A stretch of DNA of 38,866 nucleotides from JAGXLC01 sp041686375. GTDB lineage: Bacteria > Bacteroidota > Bacteroidia > Bacteroidales > UBA12077. The translations under genes were made by a program, and so were the position numbers. The DNA lies in assembly GCA_041686375.1 (NCBI GenBank), contig JAWLEB010000027.1:1-38866 (forward strand). The letters are read 5' to 3'. Under the pieces are notes generated by a model. It was not told the DNA's origin. It made no database searches and was given only the letters and a program-made list of their open reading frames with translations. Positions 1 to 8,704 of this stretch are shown here, in pieces; the first letter of the stretch is position 1, and each line of letters starts with the position of its first letter.

Positions 1-15
1 CATACATATAGTGAA

Positions 16-80
16 TTTTGCAACACCCAAAAATAAAAAATCATTATTGATATTCAATTATTTATACGGGTGTTGCAAAA
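16..80. repeat. 65-nt palindromic mini-element (MITE-like)
   Basis: A perfect 13-bp inverted repeat, TTTTGCAACACCC at 16-28 and GGGTGTTGCAAAA at 68-80, flanks a 39-nt AT-rich spacer with no coding potential. It abuts the point where recognisable YoeB homology begins. The arms resemble insertion-sequence terminal repeats, so this could be a miniature element or the end of a larger element beyond the window. No transposase is visible. Confidence 0.6.
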
Positions 81-290
81 AAGTGCGGAAAACAGGAGAT
101 ACTCAAAAGGATAACTAAACTACTTAAGGATATCTCCCGCAATCCTTATTCTGGACTTGGAAAGCCCGAACCCTTGAAATACAAATACCAAGGATTTTGG
201 TCACGCAAAATAACTGATGAACATCGATTGATTTATAAATACCGAGATGGTGAAATACTGATTGCCAAATGTAGATTTCACTATGATTAG
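81..290 (+). pseudogene. yoeB: YoeB/Txe-family mRNA interferase, 5'-truncated remnant
   Basis: The reading frame ending at the TAG at 288-290 encodes the C-terminal two thirds of a Txe/YoeB toxin, a ribosome-dependent mRNA endonuclease of the RelE superfamily. Family hallmarks are visible: GKPEPLK, GFWSRKI, EHRLIY and the terminal CRFHY, which carries the conserved C-terminal histidine-tyrosine. The first 20 or so residues of the family are missing. The frame hits a TGA at 48-50, has no ATG, and upstream of codon 81 is occupied by the palindromic element at 16-80. Joining base 15 directly to base 81 keeps an open frame, which fits insertion into a once-intact gene. A partner antitoxin (YefM/Phd) would lie to the left of the window. 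Probably non-functional, although a start outside the window cannot be excluded if the element is spliced differently. Confidence 0.7.
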
Positions 291-438
291 TAGTCTAATA
301 CTTACAAGGATTATTGGGTTGTCAGCCAGGACAAGACAAGATGACACCAAGTTATTATACGAAAAAGAGATTAAACAATATTAAATCGGAAAAAGCAATA
401 TTGTAGTTTTGAAATACTTTTCAGTTTTTTGATATCAA

Positions 439-468
439 AAAAAGCAATCCCGGCTGGGATTGCTTTTT
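439..468 (-). terminator. Rho-independent terminator
   Basis: A 13-bp perfect stem, AAAAAGCAATCCC (439-451) with GGGATTGCTTTTT (456-468), encloses a GGCT tetraloop and has A and T tracts on its two sides. It lies 47 nt beyond the stop codon of the leftward S9 peptidase gene. The symmetry means it could also stop rightward transcription from the toxin remnant. Confidence 0.85.
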
Positions 469-515
469 AGTCCATTCACTCTTCTCGTTAATCAATCATT
501 CTTATTTTTAGTAAG

Positions 516-3293
516 TTAATAGCCCATATTCCGGCCTTTTTCAACTGCCGGGATTCCTTTTTTCATCCATTCAGGCATGGGTTTTTCTTTGAGGAAATGG
601 TCGAAGAACTGCGACATACGAACTTGGAAGTCGTATTTATCGCGAATTTTGGTGGGCCAGTGATCGGCTTCGTTGTAGTTGAGTAACCATGACGGCTTAC
701 GCAATCTGCGCATAGCAACGAAAAATTCTATTCCCTGACTGAACGGTACAGCTCCGTCATCTTCATTGTGCATGATCAGCATAGGCGTATTAATCTTATC
801 AGCCCAGAACAGGGGTGAATTTTCGAGGTATCTTAGGGGTGCCTCCCAGATGGATTTTCCAATGCGGCTCTGCGTATGTTCATATTGGAAAGCCCGGTTT
901 AGTCCTGAACTTTCCCGAATTCCTCCGTAAGCGCTGAACATGTTAACAACCGGTGCACCGGATTCTATTGCAGCAAACATGTTGGTGCGTGTAGCCAGGT
1001 AAGCTACCTGGTATCCGCCCCAGCTATGACCTTGTGCAGCAATATGGTCTTCATCGATGAAGCCTTCTGATATGAGCTGTGTAATGCCTGTCATCACACA
1101 ATTAAAGGCATCTTCTCCGGGGTACCCGGTTTTGTAGTAAATATCCGGGTTGAAAATGATGTAATCATTACTGTTGTAATAGTGATAATCAACTGTTGAA
1201 CGGTGTGCTTCCGGTGTGCGATGACTGTAAAGTCCTTGTGAGCTTTTTTCGTAGAAGTTGACAATCAGGGGATATTTCTTATTGGGATCAAAATCCTCAG
1301 GCTTTACCAGCAATCCTTCCAGCTTTCTTCCGTCTGCAGATGTCCAGTCGTACAGTTCAATGGTTCCCCATTTAAATTCTTCCTGTTGAGGGTTAGCATT
1401 GCTTATCTGCTCCGACTTTCTGAAATTTTTGGTGATTTGAAGGTCGGGAAATTGCTGGAATGTCTCCTGGGTATACACATAGATATTTTTATCTTTTGCC
1501 TTAACAGGTTCGTTAAGCTTATATTCTCCGCCAATCAATTGTTTAGGCTCTCCCGGTCTTTTTAATTTTAACTCATAATATGCATCTTCCCGCGTTTGTT
1601 CATTATGTCCGTGCAGGTGATAAGTTTCTGATTCGTCCAGTCCTTCTTTCTTTTCGTCTTCCGTCCTGTAATCTATCAGGCGGTATTGTGTTTTTGTCTC
1701 TCTTCCATTTTCTGTTAGTTTTACAGGTTCTTCCCGCTTTTCAGGATCCACTTTCCAGATGTCAAAACGGTCATATACCAGCAGGGCTTCATCGTCTTCC
1801 AGCCAGCCTGGCATTCCATAAGGACGTGGCGGATTGGGTATGTCATTGAGTTCATTTGCAACCTGTACGTTTTCCGGTTCTGTTACGATGAATTCTTCGC
1901 CAGAAGCAATGTTGTATGTGACCCAGGTAGTATCCAGTGCATTGTACCAGTAAACGTATTTTCCCTTGGTTGATACATCAGGCGTTGCGCGGCAGTCTTT
2001 TTTGAACATCTCGGCTTCTCCGGTTTCCATGTCCACCAGGTAAAAATCGTTGTGATAAGGATAGCCTTCCCACATTCTTCTTACGGCATAAGGTAAATAG
2101 GACCATGCCAAGGCTTTGTCGGCATCGCCTTCGTCAATGAGCTTAATGCCTGTAAAGTCTTCCTCTTGAAGTTGTACCATTTTGTCCTGATCAAGATGAT
2201 ATACTGCCAGGTAGCTTTTCTTTAGATTTCTTTCTCTGTTGTTGAGCTGGCGACTTTGCAATACAGGTTCGTCCCAGTGCCATACATCCAGTACAGGTAT
2301 TTCATCTTCCGGCTTCGTGGTGTCTTTTTCTGGTAGCTCAGGTGCTGTACCAAAAAATAATCGCTCTTTGGATTTGGAAAAGCGGAGATCTCCGTGCTCA
2401 CTGATTTCCCAGTCTTCAGGCAAGGCTTTGTTATTGTTGTTTACGAGCTCACTTGCATTGCCTTCTCCATTCCATGCATATAATGCAAAATCCTTTTCTT
2501 CTTTTGTAGTTGTACTGTCTGACACAAAAGCCATTAACGAGCCGTCGTCGCTTATGTTTAATTGTTTGTATTTAGCATCTCCCTCCATTACAGGTGTCAA
2601 ATCCTCTGCGGCGAGATCATACTGATATACGCCGGCTTTAAAATCCTCCTCATCGCCCGTGGAAACGAATGCTATAACTTCTTTGTCCTCAGCAAACAGG
2701 TAATCTGTTACGTATGGAAATTGAACAGTCTCACCGGGAAGATTTTTAATATGCAAAGGATACCCGTTTTCTGATGATGCTTTCTTTTTGTCTTCATCTT
2801 CTCCTGTATTATCGTTTTCCTCTTCCGGCTCGGTTTGATAGGCAGCCCAACCACTCCATTTTTCAGGCACTTTAAAAGATTTCAGGTTATCAATAATTTC
2901 TTGTTCACCGGATTTTACATTCAGTATAAGCAACTGATCCTCCGGCATGTCTTCTTTCTTTTTACCTTGTAGTTTCAACTCTCGTATGGTATCTTCAAGC
3001 GGCTTTATTCTGGAAAGAACATACCGGGAATCTTCAGTTATCCGTATGTCCGTTCCACCAGTTTTTGTGAATACCGTTGAACCATCATTTTCTACTAGTT
3101 TAAGAACAGGGTCTCCTTTCCAGGGCTCTAGTTTATAGGCAACCAGACTTCCATCATTAGCAATTGTTTTTTCGGTTATCCGGTTCCATTTCAGGATATC
3201 GTCAAATGTAAGCGCTTTCTTATCCTGGGCAGCAACCGAAATGGTCAAGCAAACCAGGACAGAAAAAATAGTGATTGATTTTAGATACTTCAT
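516..3293 (-). CDS. Secreted prolyl-oligopeptidase-family (S9) serine peptidase
   Basis: About 925 residues. The protein opens with a cleavable signal peptide (MKYLKS start, hydrophobic core, AAQ cleavage region), so it is exported to the periplasm or beyond. A long beta-propeller-like region fills most of the first 650 residues and includes an acidic low-complexity stretch near residues 155-175. A C-terminal alpha/beta hydrolase domain follows. The nucleophile elbow GHSWGGYQ places the catalytic Ser near 760 (numbering from the upstream ATG), with the acid in HNEDDGAVP near 848 and the His in EADHW near 881, the usual S9 order. Such enzymes cleave oligopeptides; the specificity of this one cannot be read from sequence. 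An in-frame ATG three codons upstream (3302) is possible, but starting at 3293 gives the more typical MK signal peptide. It is a single-gene unit with its own terminator at 439-468. Confidence 0.9.
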   Translation of the reverse strand: MKYLKSITIFSVLVCLTISVAAQDKKALTFDDILKWNRITEKTIANDGSLVAYKLEPWKGDPVLKLVENDGSTVFTKTGGTDIRITEDSRYVLSRIKPLEDTIRELKLQGKKKEDMPEDQLLILNVKSGEQEIIDNLKSFKVPEKWSGWAAYQTEPEEENDNTGEDEDKKKASSENGYPLHIKNLPGETVQFPYVTDYLFAEDKEVIAFVSTGDEEDFKAGVYQYDLAAEDLTPVMEGDAKYKQLNISDDGSLMAFVSDSTTTKEEKDFALYAWNGEGNASELVNNNNKALPEDWEISEHGDLRFSKSKERLFFGTAPELPEKDTTKPEDEIPVLDVWHWDEPVLQSRQLNNRERNLKKSYLAVYHLDQDKMVQLQEEDFTGIKLIDEGDADKALAWSYLPYAVRRMWEGYPYHNDFYLVDMETGEAEMFKKDCRATPDVSTKGKYVYWYNALDTTWVTYNIASGEEFIVTEPENVQVANELNDIPNPPRPYGMPGWLEDDEALLVYDRFDIWKVDPEKREEPVKLTENGRETKTQYRLIDYRTEDEKKEGLDESETYHLHGHNEQTREDAYYELKLKRPGEPKQLIGGEYKLNEPVKAKDKNIYVYTQETFQQFPDLQITKNFRKSEQISNANPQQEEFKWGTIELYDWTSADGRKLEGLLVKPEDFDPNKKYPLIVNFYEKSSQGLYSHRTPEAHRSTVDYHYYNSNDYIIFNPDIYYKTGYPGEDAFNCVMTGITQLISEGFIDEDHIAAQGHSWGGYQVAYLATRTNMFAAIESGAPVVNMFSAYGGIRESSGLNRAFQYEHTQSRIGKSIWEAPLRYLENSPLFWADKINTPMLIMHNEDDGAVPFSQGIEFFVAMRRLRKPSWLLNYNEADHWPTKIRDKYDFQVRMSQFFDHFLKEKPMPEWMKKGIPAVEKGRNMGY

Positions 3294-3554
3294 AAGATAC
3301 ATGTGTTTTTAGTGAGTAAGATTTTGACTGAAAAAGTTAAGAAAGGTTAAAAAGAGATGAAAATTTCAGGCAATTTTCTTCGATTTTTTTTTGTGTCACA
3401 ACCGCCGGGATACACCATTATGCCCATAGGAAGTGTGTTTGTGCTTACCGAAAGGAAAATGTCTCAAAAATCTTCAAAATTCAAGCAATCTAACCCTCAA
3501 ATAATTCTTCCGTCACACTTAAAATTTCTTTCTTTTCAGGTAAAAAAAATATTT

Positions 3555-3562
3555 TACTTTTG
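3555..3562 (+). promoter_or_regulatory. Candidate Bacteroidota -7 promoter box
   Basis: TACTTTTG matches the Bacteroidota -7 consensus TAnnTTTG and sits 25 nt before the ATG of the TPR lipoprotein. No convincing TTTG -33 element is visible. The rest of the 285-nt gap between the two divergent genes holds nothing else recognisable. Confidence 0.4.
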
Positions 3563-3587
3563 CCAACTCATTTAAAAGATTTAAAAA

Positions 3588-4466
3588 ATGAATATTAAGA
3601 GAATCTTACCGGGAATTATTATTATTGTTATCATCAATTCATGTGCCGTGAAGAAGTATACAGAGGAGGGCAATGATGCTTATCAAGCTGGTGATTACGA
3701 TGCAGCCCTTGAATCCCTGGAGCAGGTTATTGAAAAGCGTGAAAGTAACAACAAAAAAGCAGAAGCTGAAATCTATTATAAAGCCGGTTTGTCGGCTAAA
3801 GAACTGGATCAAACTTCTAAAGCCAGAAGATATCTTGAGTCGGCAGAAAACCTGGAGTTTACTTCTCCTGAATTATTTGCTTCATTAGCAGATATTTATA
3901 AAACCATCGATAATTTGTCCAAAGAAATAAATGTACTGGAAGATTACCATGAAAAATATCCAGAGGGAGATAAAATCGATGCCATTACCGTTCGCTTATT
4001 TGAGACTTATGTGGAAAGTGAAAACTGGGAATTAGCAGTTGATTTATGGTCCGATCTTGGAGACGAGGCTCAAGACGATATCGATTTACTTACCGGATAT
4101 CTTATCGTTAATAAGAATTTGGAAAATGAAGCGAGAAGTAAAGAACTTGCAGAGAAGATTTTAAAGCTGGATTCAGATAATATTACTGCGCTTGAATGGC
4201 TTGCCGAGAAATATTTCTGGGATGCAGAAGATCTTTACATAGAAGAAATGGAAGCCTATGAAGAAAACAGAAACTGGAGCCAGTACCGGAAATTAAAAAA
4301 GGCACTGGATAAAGCTTATGCCGATTTTGAGAAATCACGCGACTATTTCCTTAAATTATATGAGCTTGACCCTAAACCCGAATACGCCAAATTCCTGGGA
4401 CGCGCCTACACCCGACTGCAGGAAGAGGACAAGGCAGAATATTATTATCAAAAAGCTGAGGAGTAG
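3588..4466 (+). CDS. TPR-repeat lipoprotein
   Basis: 292 residues. The N-terminus is a lipoprotein signal with a hydrophobic run and lipobox INSC, giving an acylated Cys19. The remainder is helical with tetratricopeptide-like repeats: GNDAYQAGDYDAALESL near residue 28, a KAGLSAKELDQ repeat near 65, and a last repeat ending in AYTRLQEEDKAEYYYQKA at the C-terminus. TPR lipoproteins act as protein-interaction scaffolds on the periplasmic face of a membrane. The partner here is unknown, and it is not obviously co-transcribed with anything. Downstream lies the degenerate duplication at 4486-4689 rather than a terminator. Confidence 0.8.
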   Translation: MNIKRILPGIIIIVIINSCAVKKYTEEGNDAYQAGDYDAALESLEQVIEKRESNNKKAEAEIYYKAGLSAKELDQTSKARRYLESAENLEFTSPELFASLADIYKTIDNLSKEINVLEDYHEKYPEGDKIDAITVRLFETYVESENWELAVDLWSDLGDEAQDDIDLLTGYLIVNKNLENEARSKELAEKILKLDSDNITALEWLAEKYFWDAEDLYIEEMEAYEENRNWSQYRKLKKALDKAYADFEKSRDYFLKLYELDPKPEYAKFLGRAYTRLQEEDKAEYYYQKAEE

Positions 4467-4485
4467 GTTTTAGTCATGGAACGTC

Positions 4486-4689
4486 GGCTTTCAGGCAGTA
4501 TTCAGTCCCTGCCCGGTAAATTTATATCATCATACGGACGTATTTATTGTCTATTTCAGGTACCACCATAAATGGCGAGTTTTATGACCATAAATCTCCG
4601 GCTGGAGGCCAATTGGTTTGCCCGGCCTTGAAAATTTATATAATCCTAACATTGTGTTTGTTGTCAATTCAAGGAACCGCCATAGATGG
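4486..4689. repeat. Degenerate direct duplication of a 90-nt unit
   Basis: Two ungapped 90-nt units, 4486-4575 and 4600-4689, start 114 nt apart and match at about 58 of 90 positions by eye, rising to about 42 of 57 in the 3' part. Both end in CAT-A-[AG]-A-TGG. In the plus frame both translate to a pattern of G, [FW], [QR], then NLY, VF[IV]V, R and H[KR]W, with stops between the units. On the minus strand both contain an ATG followed by a pattern like M-x-VP-x-IDNK. This could be an eroded gene fragment or an old intergenic repeat. No functional ORF remains. Confidence 0.5.
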
Positions 4690-4700
4690 GGATGTTTTTT

Positions 4701-7082
4701 TTAAAGCTTATTACCCACTTTAATTCCAAAGTATATCGTTCTTGGCGCTCTTGGCCCGTAAATATAGGCTGGGTCTCTTTCAATTCCCTGATCAAAATCG
4801 TTCTGATAGGAGTTGAGAATATTTTTTATTCCGCCAAACACTTGCAGTTTAGCTCCATTAATACGAATCTTGTAATTGACTTTCATACCCCAGTCGAAAA
4901 ACGGATTGGAACGGCGGAGTTCTCCTTCTTCCGGTTCTGTTAATTCAGGGCCGAAGTAAGGTATATACATTATGCCTGTGTAGTTTCCTGACGAGGAAAT
5001 TTCAATATGCTCTGTTGCATCCCAGTCTACAGTAAAGTACCCGTAATTATCAGGTGTTCTGAAAAAGGCCTTTTTGTTAAACTCGTGTGGTTGCTTATAT
5101 TTACTGGTCTGCATAGTGTACCCGGCTTTAAATTCCCAATTGTTGGAAGAGGTTAAATTCATTTCCATATTTACCCCTTTTACTACAGCTCCTTCTTCGG
5201 CATTTTTCCTGGTATAAACGACTGTTCCTTCATCATCGGAATCCCCGAATTCGTTCACGAAGGCATCATTTAATTGAGTGTAAAAGCCTTCCACCAGAAA
5301 ATTGATATAGTTATTGTTTCCGACCTGCCTGTTATAATCGAGCGAAGCCATATAACTGTGACTGGCTTCTTGTTGAAGGTCGGGGGCATTTTCATGAATT
5401 ACCTTACGGGCGCCTGATGTTTCTATATGCAGGTCTTCATCATAAATTTGCGGTGCCCTGTAGCCTTGCGCATAGCTTGTCCTCAGCTGTAATGATTCCA
5501 TAGCATCATATTTCAGTGTTATACGAGGACTAAATACATTGCCCGAAACATCTGAATTATCTTTTGATTTGTCATCGATTGCATAATGGTCGAATCTTCC
5601 GCCAACAGATACCTGCAGTTGCTCCCAGTTAATTTCATACTGAGCAAAAACGCCTGCTGTGTTTATAGTCTGGTCTGCTATTGTCCGGTTATCTCTGCTT
5701 TCAATGCTTAGAGTCGAATCAGTGTAATCTATATCCGCGTTTTCAATATCCGGATACCCCATTTTCTTGTCTTTTAGCCATTCTCCGCTGTTTTCAATAC
5801 CAACCGTGAAATTTCCCCGGTTAGTGTGATCAGTATATTGTGCTCCGATTGTGTGGGTGAAGTTTTCCGTATTTCCGTAGTCTCTTAATGATTGTTCCGC
5901 ACCGTAATAGGAATCCCGGTTGATTTTTTGTCCCGATGCATAAACAGAGAGCAAATCTTTTTCATTGAAAAATTGATCGTAGGTAATGGCGCCGGTGGAA
6001 ATTTTATGGGTTACCTGTTCTGCAATATCGGCCAAATGAGGAAGATAATCATGTTTATTCCCTCCTCGCCGATCTTCATCAATATGGAAAAAATCTATGG
6101 TCAGCTTATTACGTGTGTCAAATCGATGAAACAGGCGGCTTCCGACGGTAATGTTTTCTATCGATGCCAGCTCGGAAAAACCATCGTCATTGGCATCAAA
6201 CGGCTCTTTTTCTCTGTAAAAGCCATACAATGCCATACCGGTTTTATTATCCGAAGAAACTACCGAAGTGTTGAAATTCGCTGTATAATCTTCAGCCGGA
6301 TTTGGATAGTCATTTGCAGCGCCAATAGAATTACCGCTTACGCCAAATTCATAAAAATTGTTTTTGGGTTCTTTGAGAATCAGGTTGACTGTACCTGCAA
6401 TTGCATTGCTTCCATAGAGTGCAGAGCCACCTCCACGTATCACTTCTACTCTTTCAATCATATTGGAGGGAATGAGTTCCAGCCCGTAGACTCCTGCCAG
6501 TCCACTGAAAATAGGTCGGCTGTCAATTAATATCTGGGAATACGGTCCTTCCATACCGTTCATACGAACCTGTGAAAACCCGCAATTCTGGCAATTGTTT
6601 TCCATCCTGAGTCCCGGCGAAAAATCCAGACTTTCGTCAAGGGTTATAGAATGCGTTGCCTGAAATATTTTGGGTTTAAGTGAATTTACTATCACGGAAG
6701 ATTCATCTCTGGACTTTCCTGTGCGGTCTCCGGTTACGACAACTTCTTGTATGTCCATTGCCTCCTCTTCCAGCTCAAATTTAATTTCTTTGCTTTCTCC
6801 GGCTTTGATAGTAATACTAACCTCATCAGGCTTGCAACCCATACAGTCTGCCTCAATGACCAGCTCTCCTTCAGGGAGATTGATCAGCTGATAATGACCT
6901 GTCTCATCGGTTATGGTTCCTATCGTGGTTCCTTTAACCGTTACCGAGGCAAATGGTATGTGCTCTCCTTTGCTGTCTACTACATGACCGGTAATGTTGG
7001 CATCTGTTCTTTGTTTTTGTGCTTGTGAAAAATTTATGATGAGAATTGTAAAAATCAGGGTAAAAATCAACCTTATACGCAT
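4701..7082 (-). CDS. TonB-dependent outer-membrane receptor, probable metal or metal-chelate uptake
   Basis: 793 residues: a signal peptide (1 to about 22), then a carboxypeptidase-regulatory-like beta domain (about 28-108), a TonB-box-like QEVVVTG (112-118), a plug domain (about 125-240, with VEVIRGGGSALYGSNAIAGTVN) and a 22-stranded barrel ending in the typical aromatic-rich C-terminus. It is well short of SusC length, so a siderophore/cobalamin/metal-type receptor is likelier than a glycan transporter. Two CxxC pairs stand out: C80-C83 in the N-terminal domain and C164-C167 in the plug (NNCQNCGF). Together with the His-rich membrane protein just upstream, this suggests a metal ion or metal chelate as substrate. 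Cobalamin remains possible because a B12 operon lies 1 kb away, but that operon is on the opposite strand and its riboswitch cannot control this gene. Confidence 0.85.
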   Translation of the reverse strand: MRIRLIFTLIFTILIINFSQAQKQRTDANITGHVVDSKGEHIPFASVTVKGTTIGTITDETGHYQLINLPEGELVIEADCMGCKPDEVSITIKAGESKEIKFELEEEAMDIQEVVVTGDRTGKSRDESSVIVNSLKPKIFQATHSITLDESLDFSPGLRMENNCQNCGFSQVRMNGMEGPYSQILIDSRPIFSGLAGVYGLELIPSNMIERVEVIRGGGSALYGSNAIAGTVNLILKEPKNNFYEFGVSGNSIGAANDYPNPAEDYTANFNTSVVSSDNKTGMALYGFYREKEPFDANDDGFSELASIENITVGSRLFHRFDTRNKLTIDFFHIDEDRRGGNKHDYLPHLADIAEQVTHKISTGAITYDQFFNEKDLLSVYASGQKINRDSYYGAEQSLRDYGNTENFTHTIGAQYTDHTNRGNFTVGIENSGEWLKDKKMGYPDIENADIDYTDSTLSIESRDNRTIADQTINTAGVFAQYEINWEQLQVSVGGRFDHYAIDDKSKDNSDVSGNVFSPRITLKYDAMESLQLRTSYAQGYRAPQIYDEDLHIETSGARKVIHENAPDLQQEASHSYMASLDYNRQVGNNNYINFLVEGFYTQLNDAFVNEFGDSDDEGTVVYTRKNAEEGAVVKGVNMEMNLTSSNNWEFKAGYTMQTSKYKQPHEFNKKAFFRTPDNYGYFTVDWDATEHIEISSSGNYTGIMYIPYFGPELTEPEEGELRRSNPFFDWGMKVNYKIRINGAKLQVFGGIKNILNSYQNDFDQGIERDPAYIYGPRAPRTIYFGIKVGNKL

Positions 7083-7209
7083 AATTTCTGTGTTTTTATA
7101 AAATGAAACTCTTAATATTCCCTGAAATAGATTTAATAGATTTCCATTAAGGGCAGCCGTACCTTGTTAGGTTAGCTGTAATTTATTTGTAAGCGGATTA
7201 TGGGTAAAA

Positions 7210-7566
7210 TTATGCAAAAGGAGGAGCCCTGCCGAGGTAGACAGGTATAAATTCACAATAATATTGTGTTTGAAGTTCTGGTTTATGCTTCTTATTGCCT
7301 TCATTGTAAAATAGAGCAAAAAAGAGGAATAAAAGAGGAAACAGCAATTCAAGATGCTCTATAAATATGAATTCCGGATCGCTGTGATGGTGTGATTTTA
7401 TCGGTTGAGTATCATTTGCCTTATCATAGGGGTGGGCATGAAAAATAACGGTTCCATCTTTCTCATGGGCATGGATAAAGATAGCACGGTTTACAACCAT
7501 AAAAGCTATTGAGCCTATGATTAGATAAGCAAACAGCAGTTTTGTTATTTTATTAACATTAATCAT
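7210..7566 (-). CDS. Small His-rich membrane protein, putative metal-handling partner of the TonB receptor
   Basis: 118 residues from the ATG at 7566; an ATG at 7605 would add 13 residues and gives a less tidy N-terminus. An N-terminal hydrophobic segment (about residues 9-25) is followed by an exposed loop rich in histidine: a first HAH, then a second HAH in the stretch FHAHPYDK, then SHHHSD. A second hydrophobic segment (LELLFPLLFLFFALFY) and a polar tail complete it. The topology suggests a two-TM protein presenting a His-rich loop outside the cytoplasm, as expected of a metal-binding accessory. No named family was recognised. It is 127 nt upstream of the TonB receptor on the same strand, so the pair is probably one transcription unit. 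Confidence 0.65.
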   Translation of the reverse strand: MINVNKITKLLFAYLIIGSIAFMVVNRAIFIHAHEKDGTVIFHAHPYDKANDTQPIKSHHHSDPEFIFIEHLELLFPLLFLFFALFYNEGNKKHKPELQTQYYCEFIPVYLGRAPPFA

Positions 7567-7759
7567 TTGCTGGCAAAAATAAATAAACCATATCAAAAAT
7601 TGCATCCCTAATAGTTGGGATTTTGATGTTATTTATAAATTTTGGTTTAATAATAAGTAAAGTTTCACATTTTAAACTAATACCAGATGCTGTTTGTGTC
7701 TCAGATAATCGATAAATAAAACTAATTTGTTAAAGTAGGACAAAATCAAAACAGTTTCT

Positions 7760-7767
7760 TATATTTG
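7760..7767 (+). promoter_or_regulatory. Promoter -7 box for the cobalamin operon
   Basis: TATATTTG is an exact fit to TAnnTTTG and ends four bases before the first pairing base of the cobalamin riboswitch. Transcription would therefore begin at or just inside the aptamer P1 strand. A -33 TTTG at the ideal distance is not apparent. Confidence 0.55.
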
Positions 7768-7770
7768 CAT

Positions 7771-7967
7771 TGTTTTGGTGGAATTTCTCTTTTCCGAGGA
7801 ATCCTTAAAATGGGAATCCGGTGATTCGGCTTTTGTCGGAAATTCCGGAGCTGTTCCCGCAGCTGTGAACCCGAAATATACTTTTTGAATACCCCTTGCC
7901 ACTATTCAGCAACTGCCGAATGGGAAGGCCTCAAAAAGTAGGGTAAGTCAGAAGACCTGCCAAAACA
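7771..7967 (+). promoter_or_regulatory. Cobalamin (B12) riboswitch
   Basis: The leader carries the conserved aptamer blocks in order: a purine-rich GGGAATCCGGTG (7812-7823), the B12-box-like GAGCTGTTCCCGCAGCTGTGA (7848-7868), GCCACT (7898-7903), GGGAAGGCC (7922-7930) and AGTCAGAAGACCTGCC (7946-7961). The outer P1 helix is visible as TGTTTTGG (7771-7778) pairing with CCAAAACA (7960-7967). Between aptamer and start codon is a second hairpin, CGAACTT/AAGTTCG (7981-8001), with no U tract. The switch therefore probably works on translation or by an overlapping fold rather than as a classic terminator. When adenosyl- or methyl-cobalamin binds, the uptake and salvage genes downstream should be shut down. 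Confidence 0.95.
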
Positions 7968-8048
7968 CAAAACTATTGTTCGAACTTCGGGAAAAAGTTC
8001 GGAAATTGCCACACCAATTTCTGCTCTTTTCCTGTAAATAAAATAATT

Positions 8049-8693
8049 ATGAAACTGTTTTCGTCGTGGAGTGGAGGGAAAGATTGTATGCTGGCATTGT
8101 ATCGAATGTTAAATAATAACCGGCATGAAGTGCTTTACCTGGTGAATATGTGTGATCAGGAGACACACCAGTCCAGATCACACGGTCTGATTAGCGAGCT
8201 GATTAAAAAACAGGCCGAAAGCATTGGAGTTTCAATTCTACAAAAAGGAACGGATTTTAAAGATTATGAAAATAATTTAAAACAGGTTATATCCCGGTTG
8301 AAGATACAAGGTGTGGAGGGTGGAATATTTGGTGATATATATCTTCAGGAACACCGTGATTGGATTGAAAGGGTGTGCAGCGAAATGCAAGTTAAATCCT
8401 TCTTCCCGCTATGGAAGGAAAATACAGGAGAGCTTCTGGAAGAATTTATAGATTTAGGTTTCCGTGCTACGATTGTTTCTGTTAGAAAGGATAAAATGAG
8501 CAAAGACTGGCTTGGCCGGAAATTGGATAAGGATTTTATGAGGGATATCATCGGGACAAATATTGATCCTTGCGCTGAAAATGGAGAATATCATACTTTT
8601 GTGCATGATGGCCCTATTTTTGGTCAGTCAGTAGATATTCAGCCAGATGGTTCCCGTAGTGATGAAAGCCATTGGTTTTTAAAAATAAACTAA
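8049..8693 (+). CDS. DUF71/COG2102 (Dph6-like) ATP pyrophosphatase of the B12-salvage type
   Basis: 214 residues of the adenine-nucleotide alpha-hydrolase superfamily. The PP-loop SSWSGGKDCMLAL is at residues 5-17. The family's conserved C-terminal element is present as CGENGEYHTF-like CAENGEYHTFVHDGP (about residues 176-190). The eukaryotic/archaeal relative Dph6 amidates diphthine, but bacteria lack diphthamide. A bacterial subgroup has been predicted from gene context to act in cobalamin salvage, possibly an amidation step. Here it is the first gene after a cobalamin riboswitch and is followed 11 nt later by btuF, exactly that context. The precise reaction is unproven. Confidence 0.85.
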   Translation: MKLFSSWSGGKDCMLALYRMLNNNRHEVLYLVNMCDQETHQSRSHGLISELIKKQAESIGVSILQKGTDFKDYENNLKQVISRLKIQGVEGGIFGDIYLQEHRDWIERVCSEMQVKSFFPLWKENTGELLEEFIDLGFRATIVSVRKDKMSKDWLGRKLDKDFMRDIIGTNIDPCAENGEYHTFVHDGPIFGQSVDIQPDGSRSDESHWFLKIN

Positions 8694-8704
8694 AAAGTAC
8701 AGCA

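Noticed and set aside
3357..3575. 72-codon open frame in the gap before the TPR lipoprotein
   Set aside because: No recognisable motif, it overlaps the putative promoter at 3555-3562, and its codons look like intergenic sequence.
5892..6530. 212-codon open frame on the plus strand
   Set aside because: It lies antisense inside the TonB receptor gene, has no recognisable domain, and its composition follows the reverse complement of the receptor.
4701..7082. Idea that the TonB receptor is a riboswitch-controlled BtuB
   Set aside because: The cobalamin riboswitch reads rightwards and lies upstream of the DUF71 gene; the receptor is transcribed leftwards from a separate region.
8672..8704. Upstream start for btuF
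   Set aside because: It would overlap the DUF71 gene and displace the lipoprotein signal from the N-terminus; the ATG at 8705 gives a canonical lipobox.
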